Origin: Vandiemenella viatica
Taxonomy: Eukaryota; Arthropoda; Insecta; Orthoptera; Morabidae
Direction of reading: 5' to 3'
DNA: 64,000 nucleotides
NCBI GenBank assembly: GCA_031002005.1
Contig: CM061921.1
Coordinates: forward strand, 123,162,597-123,226,596
Below are positions 54,735 to 64,000 of the stretch, piece after piece. A program made the position numbers and the translations under genes. The notes beneath the pieces are model-generated. The model did no database searches and was not told the DNA's origin. It saw nothing but the letters and a program-made list of their open reading frames with translations. Every line of letters begins with the position of its first letter. The first letter of the stretch is position 1.

Positions 54735-56393
54735 TTGCTTGGAGGTGAGGCCGCTCAAGGGAAAAATCCTCCGCCGCCGATCATTACGAAAATGTTGGCA
54801 AATTACGTTGAAATCCTTATGTATGGCCAACCAGCTAATGCTCTTGTGGACTCTGGGGCATCTTTCTCGGTTATTTCGGAGAAGTACCGGCGCCAGTTGC
54901 GGAAGACTATATTCTTCGACAGCAAAAATGTTTTGCTCAGGGTGGCTAATAGGAACCATGTACAGCCTACAGGAAGGTGCACCATTCGTGTCTATAAATG
55001 GCCACAGCAGCCCTTTGAGTTCGTTGTGTTACAAGAATGCAATCATGACGTCATTCTTGGTTGGGACTTTCTGAAGGCCTCGCAAGCAATGGTCGCTCGA
55101 AGATTTTGCTTGATGATATGAGAGTTGAAGAGGGGGAAAACAGCCCTTCCCGTGCCTGGAAAGTTTGTGTGCTGGATGACGTAGTAATTCCTGCCACCAG
55201 TGCATTGAAGGTAACTGTCATGTGTCATACGCCATGTCATTGTATGGACCTCCTAGTGGAATTTAATAAGAATTTACCACTGGAGAAAGATTTGTTCATC
55301 CCAGCCTCTGCTGTCTCATTTAAGAACGGAATTGGTGAACTGTGGGTAGTCAACTGCTGCAAGGTGCCACATATTCTCCCAAGGCGCCAGTGTGTAGCAT
55401 ACGCTGAGACGTTAATTGAAGGGTATCTGAGTGTCATGGAAACCTTTCGCGAAGAACCCACAAGTGTGATTGTAACTGAAGCAACGAGACAAAACATTCA
55501 GTCCCGAATCTCGCCAGATCTGACTAAGGAACAACAGGAGAAGCTATTTGCAGTTCTTTGGGAATTCTCTGAATGTTTCAGTCCACAGATGAATAGCAAG
55601 TCGTCCCCATTGAAGGTGCAACATCTAATTGATACTGGCGACCGTATCGAGTGTCAGCAATGGAGCGCCGTATAATTAAGCAAGAAGTAGAAAAGATGCT
55701 GAAGGACGACATCATTCAGCGGTCTCAGAGCCCATGGTCATCGCCGGTAGTGCCCGTAAGAAAGAAGGACGACCACTGGCGGTTCTGCATCGATTACTGA
55801 CAACTCAATAAGGCAACTAAAAAGATGTTTACCCTCTTCCGCGAATTGATGATACGTTGGACTGTCTGAATGGAGCTAAGATTTTCTCAACTGTGGACCT
55901 ATATTCAGGATACTGGCAGATAGAGGTAGACGAAAGCGATGGAGAGAAAACTGCATTTGTTACCCCCGATGGCCTGTATGAATTCAATGTAATGCCATTT
56001 GGTTTGTGCAATGCGCCAGCAACATTCGAACGTATGATGGATAATCTTTTATGTCATCTGAAGTGGACGATGTGTCTCTGTTATTTAGACGATGTTTTAG
56101 TGTTCTCCGAAACCTTCGATGAACACGTGAAAAGACTGAGAGCTGTTCCTTATGTGCCTGAAACAAAGTGGCTTACAACTTAACCCAAGAAAGTGTCTTT
56201 TCGGAGCTAAAGAAATAACAATACTTGGGCATCTTGTGTCAGGCGAGGGTGTGCGGCCAGATCCAGACAAGGTGAGCTCTATAACGGAATTTCCTGTTCC
56301 TAAGAATACCAGCGACGTAAGGAGCTTTCTTGGCCTATGTTCTTACTATCGACGTTTTATAAAAGACTTTTGCATGAAAGCAAGGCCGCTCCA
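54735..56393 (+). pseudogene. Ty3/gypsy pol: protease and reverse transcriptase, truncated
   Basis: Protease: LVDSGASFSVISEKY (54842; DSG active site) and HDVILGWDFLKASQ (55047). After a shift near 55090 a 200-codon linker frame runs to 55675. RT: IIKQEVEKMLKDDIIQRSQS, PWSSPVVPVRKKDDHWRFCI then DY and a stop (55798), IFSTVDLYSGYWQIEVDESD (55880), FNVMPFGLCNAPATFERMMD (55985) and CYLDDVLVFS (56080; active-site Asp pair present). After a shift near 56150 follow LQLNPRKCLFGAKEITILGH and FLGLCSYYRRFIKDF. The sequence ends at KARPLQ (56393) and joins a family C fragment. RNase H, integrase and 3' LTR are absent. Confidence 0.9.
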
Positions 56394-56440
56394 AGTGTAC
56401 GGTATATCTGATCAGATTTGCGAATGGATACGCGATTTTT
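56394..56440 (+). pseudogene. non-LTR family C, 5'-truncated start of the copy continued at 59804
   Basis: 47 bp encode [15 protein letters not shown], identical in position to the [18 protein letters not shown] region of the minus copy (about 40270-40170). The next residues of that protein, LTGRSQYV, begin at 59804, so this scrap and the later piece fit as one copy with a 3.36-kb insertion. The left edge joins the gypsy RT directly. Confidence 0.75.
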
Positions 56441-56639
56441 AACCGAATAAAGGAGGAGGTTCTCAATTCGTCTGTTTTTTTTTTTTTGTATGAATGTATG
56501 TTCAGCTATATCTTTTCAAATTTTGTACTGATTTAAATGAAATTTGTTTAGTGGATAGGGTATACCTTCAAAGTGGTCCCATATGAATTTCATTGAGAAA
56601 CCACCCCTTCTACCTCTTCTTTCCACCCATTAATTTTTA

Positions 56640-58330
56640 TACAAACTCACATTTTTTATTCGATCTCGATGAAACTTTGGACACATATAGCCAAAAATAA
56701 ATAGAAAAATACTATCAACTTTTGGTTTAAAGAAACTGAACCCCTCTCCCCCTATCCACCCCCTTAATTTTCCCAACTTTCTTTATTCAAAGCTACATTC
56801 GACACCATTTATCTGCTCTTCATTAAAGTTGGCAATTACATGTAGTTTTTTATGGAAAAGGTTTCAGACCAAAAAAATAAAAATAAAAAACTACCCCTCT
56901 CCCATTTACATCCCTTAATTTTATAGAAACCTACATTTCTTATCTGATTTTTATTGAACTTTGCCCATGTATACTTTAAAACAAAGAGAAAAATCCTGTC
57001 AACATTTGGTCTGCCAAAGCTCAGCCCTCTCCCTCTCTCCACCCCTTTAATTATTGTCAATGTTCTTCATAAGAAGCTACACTCGACACCGTTTGACCGA
57101 TTATCATCAAAGTTTGCGTATAGATGCAAATTTTCATTTTTAATCTGACCAAAAAATAAATAAATAAAAAACCACCCCTCTCCCATTTACGCCCCTTAAT
57201 TTTTATTAAACCCACATTTTTTATCCGATTTCGATGAAACTTTGGATATGTATACTCAAAAATAAAGAGAATAATACTGTCACCTTTTGGTTTGAAAAAC
57301 TGAAGCTCCCTCCGTCTATAGACCCCATAAATGTTTTTAAAATTATTCTTTATACAAAGCTACAGTCGGCACCATTTAACTGGTCTGTATTAAAGTTGGC
57401 GTATACATGTTATTTTTCATGGAAAAGGTTGATGACAAAAAATTAAATATAAAAATAAATTAAAAAAACACCCCATGTCTCCCTTTACACCCCTTAATTT
57501 TATAGAAATCTACATTTCTTATCTGATTTTTATTGAACTTTGCCGATGTATATTTTAAAACAAAGAGAAAAATCCTGTCAACGTTTGGTTTGCCAAAGCT
57601 TTACACATTTCCCTCCTTCAACCCCATTAACTTTTGTCAATGTTCTTTATAAAAAGCTATAGTCACGATCATTTGATCGAATACCATGGAAGTTGGTGTT
57701 TATATGTATTTCGTCACGAAGAAGGTGTCTGGTCAAAAGATCTAAAAACCACCTCCTCTCCCCATTAAATCGCTTAATTTTTATACACAACCACAGTTTT
57801 TATCCAGTTTACACAGAACTTAACAAATTTTTACTATAAAACAATGAGAAAAATAATGCCAACTGAATCCCCCTCCCCGTCAATTTCTTTTTAGAAATCT
57901 ACAGTCGACACCATTTGGCCGATTTTTATGAAAGTTGGCGCATGTATATTTAAATTTTTTATGGATACGATTTCTGACCAAATTATAAAAAACTATCCTA
58001 GCTCCCCTTCTCTTAATATTTGTACAAAACCCACATTTTAATCCGATTCGGTAGATCTTCGTATGCGTATACTTTAAAACACAGTGAAAAATACTGCCTA
58101 CACTAGATTTACAATAACCAAACTACACTCTGTCTCCACACCCCTTAAATGTTTTTTATTCATACCTACAGTTTTATCTGATATCAATAGAAATTCACAC
58201 GTATACTTTAAACCAACCAGAAAAGGCAGTCTATATTTGGTATACAAAATCCCAATCACTCTTTCCCTTTACCCTAACCCCTTTTAATTTCCAATGTTCT
58301 TTATCCACAGTTTTAAATCCCGTCAAAATA
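56640..58330. repeat. satellite-like array, about 280-300 bp units in a 580-bp pattern
   Basis: A block '(c/t)acatttnttatcngattt(c/t)(g/t)atngaactttg' starts near 56649, 56931, 57210, 57512, 57792 (weaker) and 58032 (weaker). Spacings are about 282, 279, 302, 280 and 240 bp. Units alternate in type: those at 56931 and 57512 are most alike, giving a higher-order period near 580 bp. Each unit holds a second related half ('accatttg.ccgat..tc.at.aaagttggcgtatacatg' near 56806, 57090, 57370, 57660, 57910) and a 'cacccctta(a)tttt' block. Divergence grows toward the 3' side. Frames inside are repeat translations. Confidence 0.8.
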
Positions 58331-58417
58331 TATTAAGCTATTTTTAAGTCATGGCATAATATTTATAAAATAAATGTGTCGTAATGTCTCAACATGTAAA
58401 TCAGATTTAAACTTGGA

Positions 58418-58689
58418 CATCGAGAGGGGCGGTGTAACGGTTAGCGTTCTCGCCTCGCATTCGGGAGGACGGCGGTTCGAATCCCCGTCCGGGCATCCAG
58501 ATTTGGGTTTTCCATGGTTTCCCCAAATCACTCCAGGCAAATGCCGGGATGCTTCCTTCAAAAGGCCATGGCCGAATTCCTTCCCATTCCTTGCCCCCAT
58601 CCTTGCCCCCCATCCTTTCCCGTCTCTAAAGACCTCGATGTTAAAAAGAGACGTAAAGCAGTTACAAAAAAAAAAAATAAAAAAAAAAT
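58418..58689 (+). mobile_element. tRNA-derived SINE, young copy with target duplication
   Basis: Duplication AAACTTGGA at 58409-58417 and 58690-58698. The head has GGTGTAACGGTTAGCG (A box region, 58431-58446) and GGTTCGAATCC (B box, 58473-58483). The body carries 'ccatggtttccccaaatcac', 'ggcaaatgccgggatgc', 'aaaggccatggccgaattcc', a CCTTGCCCCC-rich part, and ends in 'gcagttac' plus an A-rich tail. RNA polymerase III would transcribe it from the internal boxes, and mobilisation needs a partner LINE. The sequence is almost identical to the copy at 34508. Confidence 0.95.
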
Positions 58690-58698
58690 AAACTTGGA

Positions 58699-59065
58699 TC
58701 CCAAGCATTCACGTTGTGAAAACCAATTAAAAATCTATATTTTCTGTGTGATGCCGGAGCAAACAGATATATTCCAGAGACAGATTTCTGTATGTGGTAT
58801 GTATTAATGTTACATGTTTCAGTTATCGACCAGCAGCTATGTTATGATACGATCGAAACATAGCCTGGATCAATATGTTAACTGACATTCCTTAATACAA
58901 CACCAATTTCACCCCGTTCTGAAAGTTGTTGTTGTAAATAAAGATAGAATTCTTCTTTGAAAGCAAGTGCTCTTATCCCTGAGCTACTAGGAAGTTCGCA
59001 AAATGTGAACTGCTGCGGCATATTTAAAATAAAAACAAACTATAATACCACTAAAAATTTAAAAA
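58699..59065. other. mostly unassigned, with a tRNA-like half on the minus strand
   Basis: On the minus strand, 'cctagtagctcagggataagagcacttgc' (about 58993-58965) resembles the 5' half of a tRNA (A box TAGCTCAG..ATAAGAGC). No B box follows, so it is at most a scrap. The rest is unassigned. Confidence 0.35.
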
Positions 59066-59803
59066 TCAAATAATTGTTTAAAAAACATTAAAACCGCCTT
59101 CAAAAAAATGCACTAAAATTTTAAAATAACTTTATACCTTTTGCATAGGAAAAAGTAAATCTAAATGGAGAATATTTTACAATACTGTCATTGAAATTTT
59201 TACATTAATTAGTTCTTTTTGGGGTCGGTGCCAGTGAAAGCAAGAAAAACAAAAAGATAAAAACAATAAGGAATAACAATAATATATTAAAAAATCATGT
59301 TACTGCTTACCTGCAATTAATGCTAGAAATATGTTTCAACAAAACTCAAACATACAGATGATACGCCGATATTATACTAACTGTAAATCGTTTACTGCAT
59401 GATGCAGCCAGCCTACCAACTGACACTGTAGCACCAGAGATATGCCTGGATGACCAATAAGGCAGAGCCACAGATTCAAAAAACTGTTAATTAGTTTCCC
59501 TAAGCTGTCTCCCACAATAACACTATCTTCCTCATGACATGCTGTAATATATTGGGAATTTTTGTTCGTACTCCCCGTTTCACCTCTAACACCAAAAGAA
59601 GTTCAATAATTCGATCTTCGCGATGTGACAGCTGACACCGACTCCAAAAATAACTAATTAATGTAAATATTTCAATGACAGTAATGTGAAATATTGTCCA
59701 TTTAAATCTACTTTTTCCTAAGCAAGGTATAAAGTTATTTTAAAATTTTTAGTGCTTTTTTATAGAAGGCAGTTTTTAAGGTTTTTTCAAAGAATTATTT
59801 TAT
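59066..59803. mobile_element. long-terminal-inverted-repeat element (foldback or MITE-like)
   Basis: The left arm (59066-59240) and right arm (59632-59803) are inverted copies of about 170 bp. For example, the left arm 'aaaataactttatacc' and 'ctgtcattgaaat.tttaca' have their complements near 59733 and 59680, and 'ggggtcggtgccag' faces 'ctgacaccgactcc'. The centre (59241-59631) has no open frame of note. The right arm ends at the junction with the family C copy. Target duplication is unclear. Arms differ by perhaps 10 to 15 percent by eye. Confidence 0.85.
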
Positions 59804-60775
59804 CTAACTGGTCGGTCACAGTATGTCGTTATTAATGGGGAAGCCTCTTCGAAGCTAGATGTTACTTCGGGCATTCCTCAAGGAAGTGTAATAGGACCAC
59901 TTCTTTCTTAATTTTTATAAACGATCTCGCTGACAACGTTAATTGCAGGATGCGATTTTTTGCTGATGATGCACTTATTTATTGGGAAGTGAGGTGCATT
60001 CACAATTGCTTAGAAATTCAGCGCGATCTGGATGTTATTTCGGAATGGTTCCGTAAATGGCAGCTTACACCTAACTGCAAAATGTGCAAGGCAATGCAAA
60101 TAAGGAATAAAAGGACCCCCTATGCTCACGAGTACAAAGTTTAATAATTCAGTTGTTGCCATGGTGGATTCCCTGAAGTATCTCGGCGTAACAGTACAAA
60201 GCAACATGAAATAGGACTTGCACATAACTTCCGTCGTAAGCAAAGCTAATTCTAATATACGATTTATAGGTCATATTTTGAGAAGTTGTAATGCTCATTC
60301 AAAGGAAATAGCATACGAAACACTAGTTCGTCCGCATTTGGAATACTGTTCTGGAATTTGGGATCCATATCGCAAGGCAAGGGATTGACTGACACGATGG
60401 AGAAAGTACAGAGGACAGCCGCTCGATTCATGACTGCTAGTTACAGTCCTTGCATAAGTGCCACAGAGCTGATACATGGGTTGGACTGGGATTGTGGGCG
60501 GACAAACGACGTCGGTTTCGTTTGAATTTTTTGGATAATATGCGAAAATCTTTAATTTATGAGTGCAACGAAATACTTCTTCCGCCAGCCTATTTAGGTC
60601 GCAATGACCGGAGGGCTAAGATTAAAAATAAATAAGATGCCGCACTGATACATTTATGTATTCTTTCATTCCTCGTTCTGTTCGGGAGTGGAATGCACTG
60701 AATTAGGATTGGTGCTTAGCACCCTCTGTCACCCACAGTATTTTTGATTTTCATAGATGTAGATGTAGAGTTGAC
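59804..60775 (+). pseudogene. non-LTR family C, RT active site to TAGATG tail
   Basis: Starts LTGRSQYVVINGEASSKLDV then [14 protein letters not shown] (59865), and CRMRFFADDALIYW across frames (59945; active site intact). Then SVVAMVDSLKYLGVTVQSN (60160), SIRFIGHILRSC-like text, YETLVRPHLEYCSGIWDPYR (60330) and the end FIPRSVREWNALN (60670). The 3' non-coding end 'tttgattttcatagatgtagatgtagag' is the same TAGATG tandem tail as the minus copy at 39289. Several frameshifts. Its 5' start is the scrap at 56394. Confidence 0.85.
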
Positions 60776-60779
60776 GTCC

Positions 60780-61080
60780 AAGCTGGTTTGACACGGGTTC
60801 TGTAGGTGACAGATCTGTGGATCTTGCTGGCGACGGGAATGCTTAAAAGTCATGCAGACACTTCATAGATAAACTAATAGTATATGGCCAAGCATTGTTC
60901 TATTGAAAAAGGGCATCACGATACTGTCGCAAGGGTGGTAACAAATGAGCAAGCAGGATGTCCGTGACGTTCCCTCAATCACTAGCAACCGTGACCTGAA
61001 ACTATACCTGATGGCTCTCCACATAATGAAGCCAGGTGTGACACCGCTGTGACTTTTCAAAATATTGGAAGAATCGGAGT
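60780..61080 (-). pseudogene. Tc1-like transposase fragment
   Basis: On the minus strand: HSGVTPGFIMWRAIRYSFRS and RLLVIEGTSRT (matching GVMVWGAI.Y..RS.LV.I.GT), PFFNRTMLG in the FQQDNA region, and near 60830 a degraded PDLSPIEHVWD-type block. Both catalytic parts are decayed. It is a different Tc1-like lineage from the element at 33917. It directly precedes another non-LTR fragment. Confidence 0.65.
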
Positions 61081-61082
61081 TC

Positions 61083-61640
61083 TACTCTAATCGCCAACGA
61101 TAATAATTTGTCGTGGAATGAGCATATCGAGAATGTAATTGGGAAAGCAAATCGTATGCTTCGATTTTTAGGTCGTAATTTAAAACAATGCACTCCGGAA
61201 GTTAAATCGATTGCGTTTAAGTCACTAGTGCGGCCTAACTTGGAATATTGTTGCTCTGTATGGGGTCCCCATCAAAAGGGATTAATGGAGGCATTAGAGA
61301 TGGTCCACAGAAGAGCCGCCCGATTCGTGACAAATATGTATAGTTGGAGGGAAAGCGTAAGTGCCATGTTGAAGGAGTTAGGTTGGGAAGACCTGGAGCA
61401 CCGAAGGCATTGCTCTCGACGGAAGCTAATTGAAAAATTCTCGACTGACGTATTTCGGAATGACAGCAAACAAATATTGCTACCAGCAACATTCATATCT
61501 CGTAATGACCGCGAAAATAAGACAAGAGAAATCAGGGCCAGAACCGATTCATTTCTCTTCTCATTTTTTCCACGAGCGATTAGGGAATGGAATAGAATGG
61601 ATTTACCGGGCGAGTAAACGCAAAATCGGACAGGAGTAGC
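61083..61640 (+). pseudogene. non-LTR 3' domain, relative of family C
   Basis: A clean 169-codon frame (61108-61617) reads SWNEHIENVIGKANRMLRFL, TPEVKSIAFKSLVRPNLEYC, CSVWGPHQKGLMEALEMVHR then RAARFVTNMYSWRESVSAML, LLPATFISRNDR and SFFPRAIREWNRMDLPGE. This is the region after the RT in CR1/Jockey-like elements. It resembles family C but is distinct (about half the residues shared by eye), so it is a separate family. It is 5' truncated and lacks the RT. It is the best preserved coding piece among the non-LTR fragments. Confidence 0.85.
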
Positions 61641-61662
61641 TTCCGATAAAACACTCCGGCCA

Positions 61663-61805
61663 TCCTGATCTGGGTTTTCCATGGTTTCCCTAGATCGCTC
61701 CAGGCGAATGCTGGGATGGTTCCTCACAATAGCCCATGGGCGCCACCTGCAATATCCCGTATATCCTTTCCAAACCATTACCCTTCCTGATAGGTGCAAT
61801 GCACC
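61663..61805 (+). mobile_element. tRNA-derived SINE, 5'-truncated old copy
   Basis: Begins within 'cggccatcc.gatctgggttttccatggtttccctagatcgctcc' and continues 'caggcgaatgctgggatggttcc'. The tRNA-like head is missing and the end is diverged. No target duplication found. Confidence 0.7.
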
Positions 61806-61859
61806 CTCCACCAAACACTTTTAGTGAATCGCGGAGTAATTGTAATAGTAATAGTAGAT

Positions 61860-62385
61860 GGAGAACCATGATTCTCAATCCAACGCCATTCAGTGTGTTC
61901 AGAGATTCTGCACTACCTCGGATGACCGCCGTCGGCATGTAAGGTGGTAACTAGGGGAGAGGTCCCATTCATACAATGTTTTTTGGAATCACGGTGGTGT
62001 TACTTCTGGCGTCATGGAGTGGGGAGCCATGACTTCAATTCACGGGATTTCTGAAGGCACAATGGTAGGTCATGGTCCTGATGTGTTACCATTCTTGCGG
62101 CAGTATTGTGCTGCTCATTCACACAAGGAACGTGTGTCTATGAACTGTCAGCGTGATGTTGAGGTACTCTCGTAGTTAGCAAGATCCCAAGATCTTTGCC
62201 CGATTGAACATATGTGGGACCAGTTCGAACGTCAACTACTCAACTGTGCTATTATCCAGGATATCAAGGACCTGTTACAACCGTTGTGGGCTAGCTTGGC
62301 TCAGGAGTGGATGCAATGGCTTTATGAAATCCTACCAAATCGAATCATTGCATGCATCGAGGCCAGAGGTAGTGTAACATCATAC
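61860..62385 (+). pseudogene. Tc1-like transposase, C-terminal two-thirds
   Basis: Near 61890-61935 an RFCTTSDDRRRHV-like stretch follows the first catalytic Asp region. Then SHSYNVFWNHGGVTSGVMEW, GAMTSIHGISEGTMVGHG, PDVLPFLRQYCAAHS, a decayed FQQDNA position, and SQDLCPIEHMWDQFERQLLN (62190-62250; the Glu of the DD34E triad is kept). The frame ends NRIIACIEARGSVTSY with a stop at about 62386-62388. It is a third Tc1-like lineage or a diverged relative of the other two. Its N-terminal domain is missing. Confidence 0.75.
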
Positions 62386-62400
62386 TGATAAGTGCGCTCA

Positions 62401-63149
62401 TACTGCAAGTTCTTTGTAAATTTGACTTAATTTTGTAACCACTGAAATAACAATCAACCCGTGAAATTTCATTTCGTTTCCTCTTCCCCTTCCTGGTACT
62501 TACATTTTTTTGTCAGGTATTGTAATTGAGTATCGATGGAATCACGTATTTCACTTCGTATTTACTTTAATTTTTCTTTCCACATTGTTTTAATAACTTA
62601 TCCAGTTTTGCTTTGTAAGGACCATTTCAGACACAAATTTATTCTTTTCTATATAATATTATGGTCTTTAATATGGACGGTATTTAGCTATCCCATTTAT
62701 TGGTATATAAATTTTACAAGACGAATGACTGTGTGGAAAGAGCTCATTCTGGGAGATATCCTGTTCCAGAGTATGACGGTATTTATTCATTAATTGTATC
62801 CTATTACAGTGCAGCCCAGCATCTAATGTCTACTTCAGGTCCATATTTTAATTATTACTACTTTTCCTTATACGTAGCATTTGGTTTAAGAAGTTAATAT
62901 TTAGTTCGCGATGTGAGGCTACATTGAAAGAATTATATTAATGTTAGTATGTTGGCTATCACATAACTTACTAATTCATGCAAACGTAATTAAATACAAC
63001 CTACATTTACACAATTTTTTTCGAAAATTGCAGCACCTGGAAGGATTGGGCTGAATCACTCCAGAATCGGAGGATGTGTAAAACAATGGACATATAACAA
63101 CTGATGAAGGCTGCGGAAATAGTAGAAACATACAAGTAACAGCCGATAT
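62401..63149. other. no feature recognised
   Basis: AT-rich sequence with short frames only. A terminal repeat of the preceding Tc1-like element is expected near 62400-62500 but was not identified. Confidence 0.45.
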
Positions 63150-63353
63150 GTCTTGTCGACTTCAATATCAGTATGTGAGCGAGTTCTGACATGGCAGAAT
63201 GATTGGCCTCCGGAAAACAAGTTTGTGGCACATTTACGTTGCGGCTTGTACAGGGAACGCTGCTACAAATGTGATTCAGAGATGAAAATTAACAACAGAG
63301 CGGATGGCCGTAACGAATACAACAGCTTCGTCCACAACGGATGTGGACCCTGA
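63150..63353 (+). pseudogene. small Cys-containing ORF, possibly Merlin/ISXO2-like
   Basis: A 66-codon frame from ATG 63153 contains FVAHLRCGLYRERCYKCDSE then MKINNRADGRNEYNSFVHN and GCG. The CxxCxxxM spacing followed by a DG recalls the N-terminal zinc ribbon of Merlin (ISXO2-like) transposases. That is one weak pattern with no catalytic domain following, and I would not rely on it. It may be chance. Confidence 0.2.
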
Positions 63354-63640
63354 CTACTAGACTGGTGGCTATCAATAACGCGCCGAGTGTAAAAATTTTC
63401 TATTTTCGAATGATTCCCACTTCATCTTGCGCTACAATGATGGCCGCGTACAAGTTAAGGCAGACCTACACTGCCATCGCGTCACGTCACGTCACGTGTT
63501 ATTCCATAAAATAATGTGACCGACAAAAATGTGTGTGAAATTGTTTAGTTTGACTGTCAGGTGCATTGAAGTCACGTCCCATCACAGACCTCACGGGTGG
63601 TGTCAAGTTTTTATTTCCTGCGCGCGCACGTATTCTGGGA

Positions 63641-63855
63641 CCGAGTGTGGTGGGTAAGCGGTTAACGCTCTGGCCTCGCATTCGGTTCGAATCCACGTCC
63701 GGGCATCCAGATTTGGGTTTTCCATGGTTTCCCCAAATAACTCCAGGTGAATTCCGGGATGCTTCCTTCAAAATGCAGTGTCCGAATTCTTTCTCGTTCC
63801 TTGTTCCCAGTCCTTTCCCGCCTTTAATGACCTCGACGTCAACGATGGTAAAGCT
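63641..63855 (+). mobile_element. tRNA-derived SINE, moderately diverged
   Basis: The head has TGGTGGGTAAGCGGTTAACGC (A-box region) and GGTTCGAATCC (B box, 63683-63693). A short deletion removes the sequence between the 'cattcgg' and the B box. The body follows the family through 'ccatggtttccccaaataac' and 'ttccgggatgcttcc' to 'gacctcgacgtcaacg'. No clear target duplication. Just upstream, 'cgtcacgtcacgtcacgtg' (63480-63498) is a short CGTCA tandem. Confidence 0.85.
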
Positions 63856-64000
63856 ATAAGCAAAAAATATATTCTGGAACCACCACGGTTAGTTAGCTTC
63901 CATTATTTACTGGCTTTAACAATTGGCGAGTTGCTTATAGCAAAAGTGAGAGAACATCTATGCATATCCAGCCATAGATCACCACATTATCGGGATCAAT
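63856..64000. other. no feature recognised
   Basis: Window end. Nothing identified. Confidence 0.5.

Noticed and set aside
63479..63500. CGTCA tandem as a CRE regulatory cluster
   Set aside because: It is a four-unit simple repeat with no other promoter-like context, too short to call regulatory.
1..64000. CRISPR arrays, bacterial operons, ribosome binding sites or phage-like modules
   Set aside because: None were seen. The content is that of a eukaryotic, transposon-rich genome.

Overview
This window looks like intergenic DNA from a large, repeat-rich arthropod genome, most likely an insect. The grounds are the AT-rich background, the absence of any recognisable complete host gene in 64 kb, and the mix of decayed transposons: mariner, Tc1-like, hAT, piggyBac, Penelope, RTE, Jockey/CR1-like and Ty3/gypsy. 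The main SINE is tRNA-derived and resembles, from memory only, SINEs of grasshoppers and other Polyneoptera. That placement is an inference. A run of Ns at 17850-18849 is an assembly gap.

Layout. 1-8 kb: diverged local repeats and fragments of one non-LTR family (called family A here). 8-14.5 kb: two RTE copies and a mariner relic; the second RTE copy is split by a Tc1/mariner-superfamily element with a clean TA duplication. 14.8-17.8 kb: a hAT relic and a Penelope-like element split by a third RTE copy. 18.85-19.35 kb: a CpG-rich stretch with promoter-like motifs and a G-rich minisatellite, the best candidate for a host regulatory region. 19.35-28 kb: mostly featureless, with an RTE relic, a duplicated unknown repeat and a hAT-type non-autonomous element with an 8-bp target duplication. 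28-36 kb: a mariner with matching terminal inverted repeats, a short MITE, a near-complete Jockey-like element, and a Tc1-like element interrupted by a SINE. 36.4-48.2 kb: non-LTR relics, including a four-layer nest (old non-LTR H; inside it family C and family A; inside family A a piggyBac with TTAA duplication). 49-53 kb: mariner, SINE-like and hAT relics. 53.5-56.4 kb: a Ty3/gypsy internal region (gag with an Arg/Ser-rich tail, protease, reverse transcriptase) cut off before RNase H. 56.4-60.8 kb: a family C copy split by 3.36 kb that holds a satellite-like array, a very young SINE and a long-inverted-repeat element. 60.8-64 kb: two Tc1-like relics, another non-LTR 3' end and two SINEs.

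None of the transposon genes appears intact. Only the SINE family looks recent: two copies differ at only a few positions and have perfect target duplications. The elements do not work together as a pathway. Their nesting gives a relative insertion history. I found no convincing undescribed functional system; the most informative signals are the nested insertions, a probable twin-priming inversion, the structured insertion at 56.4-59.8 kb, and the CpG-rich stretch beside the gap.
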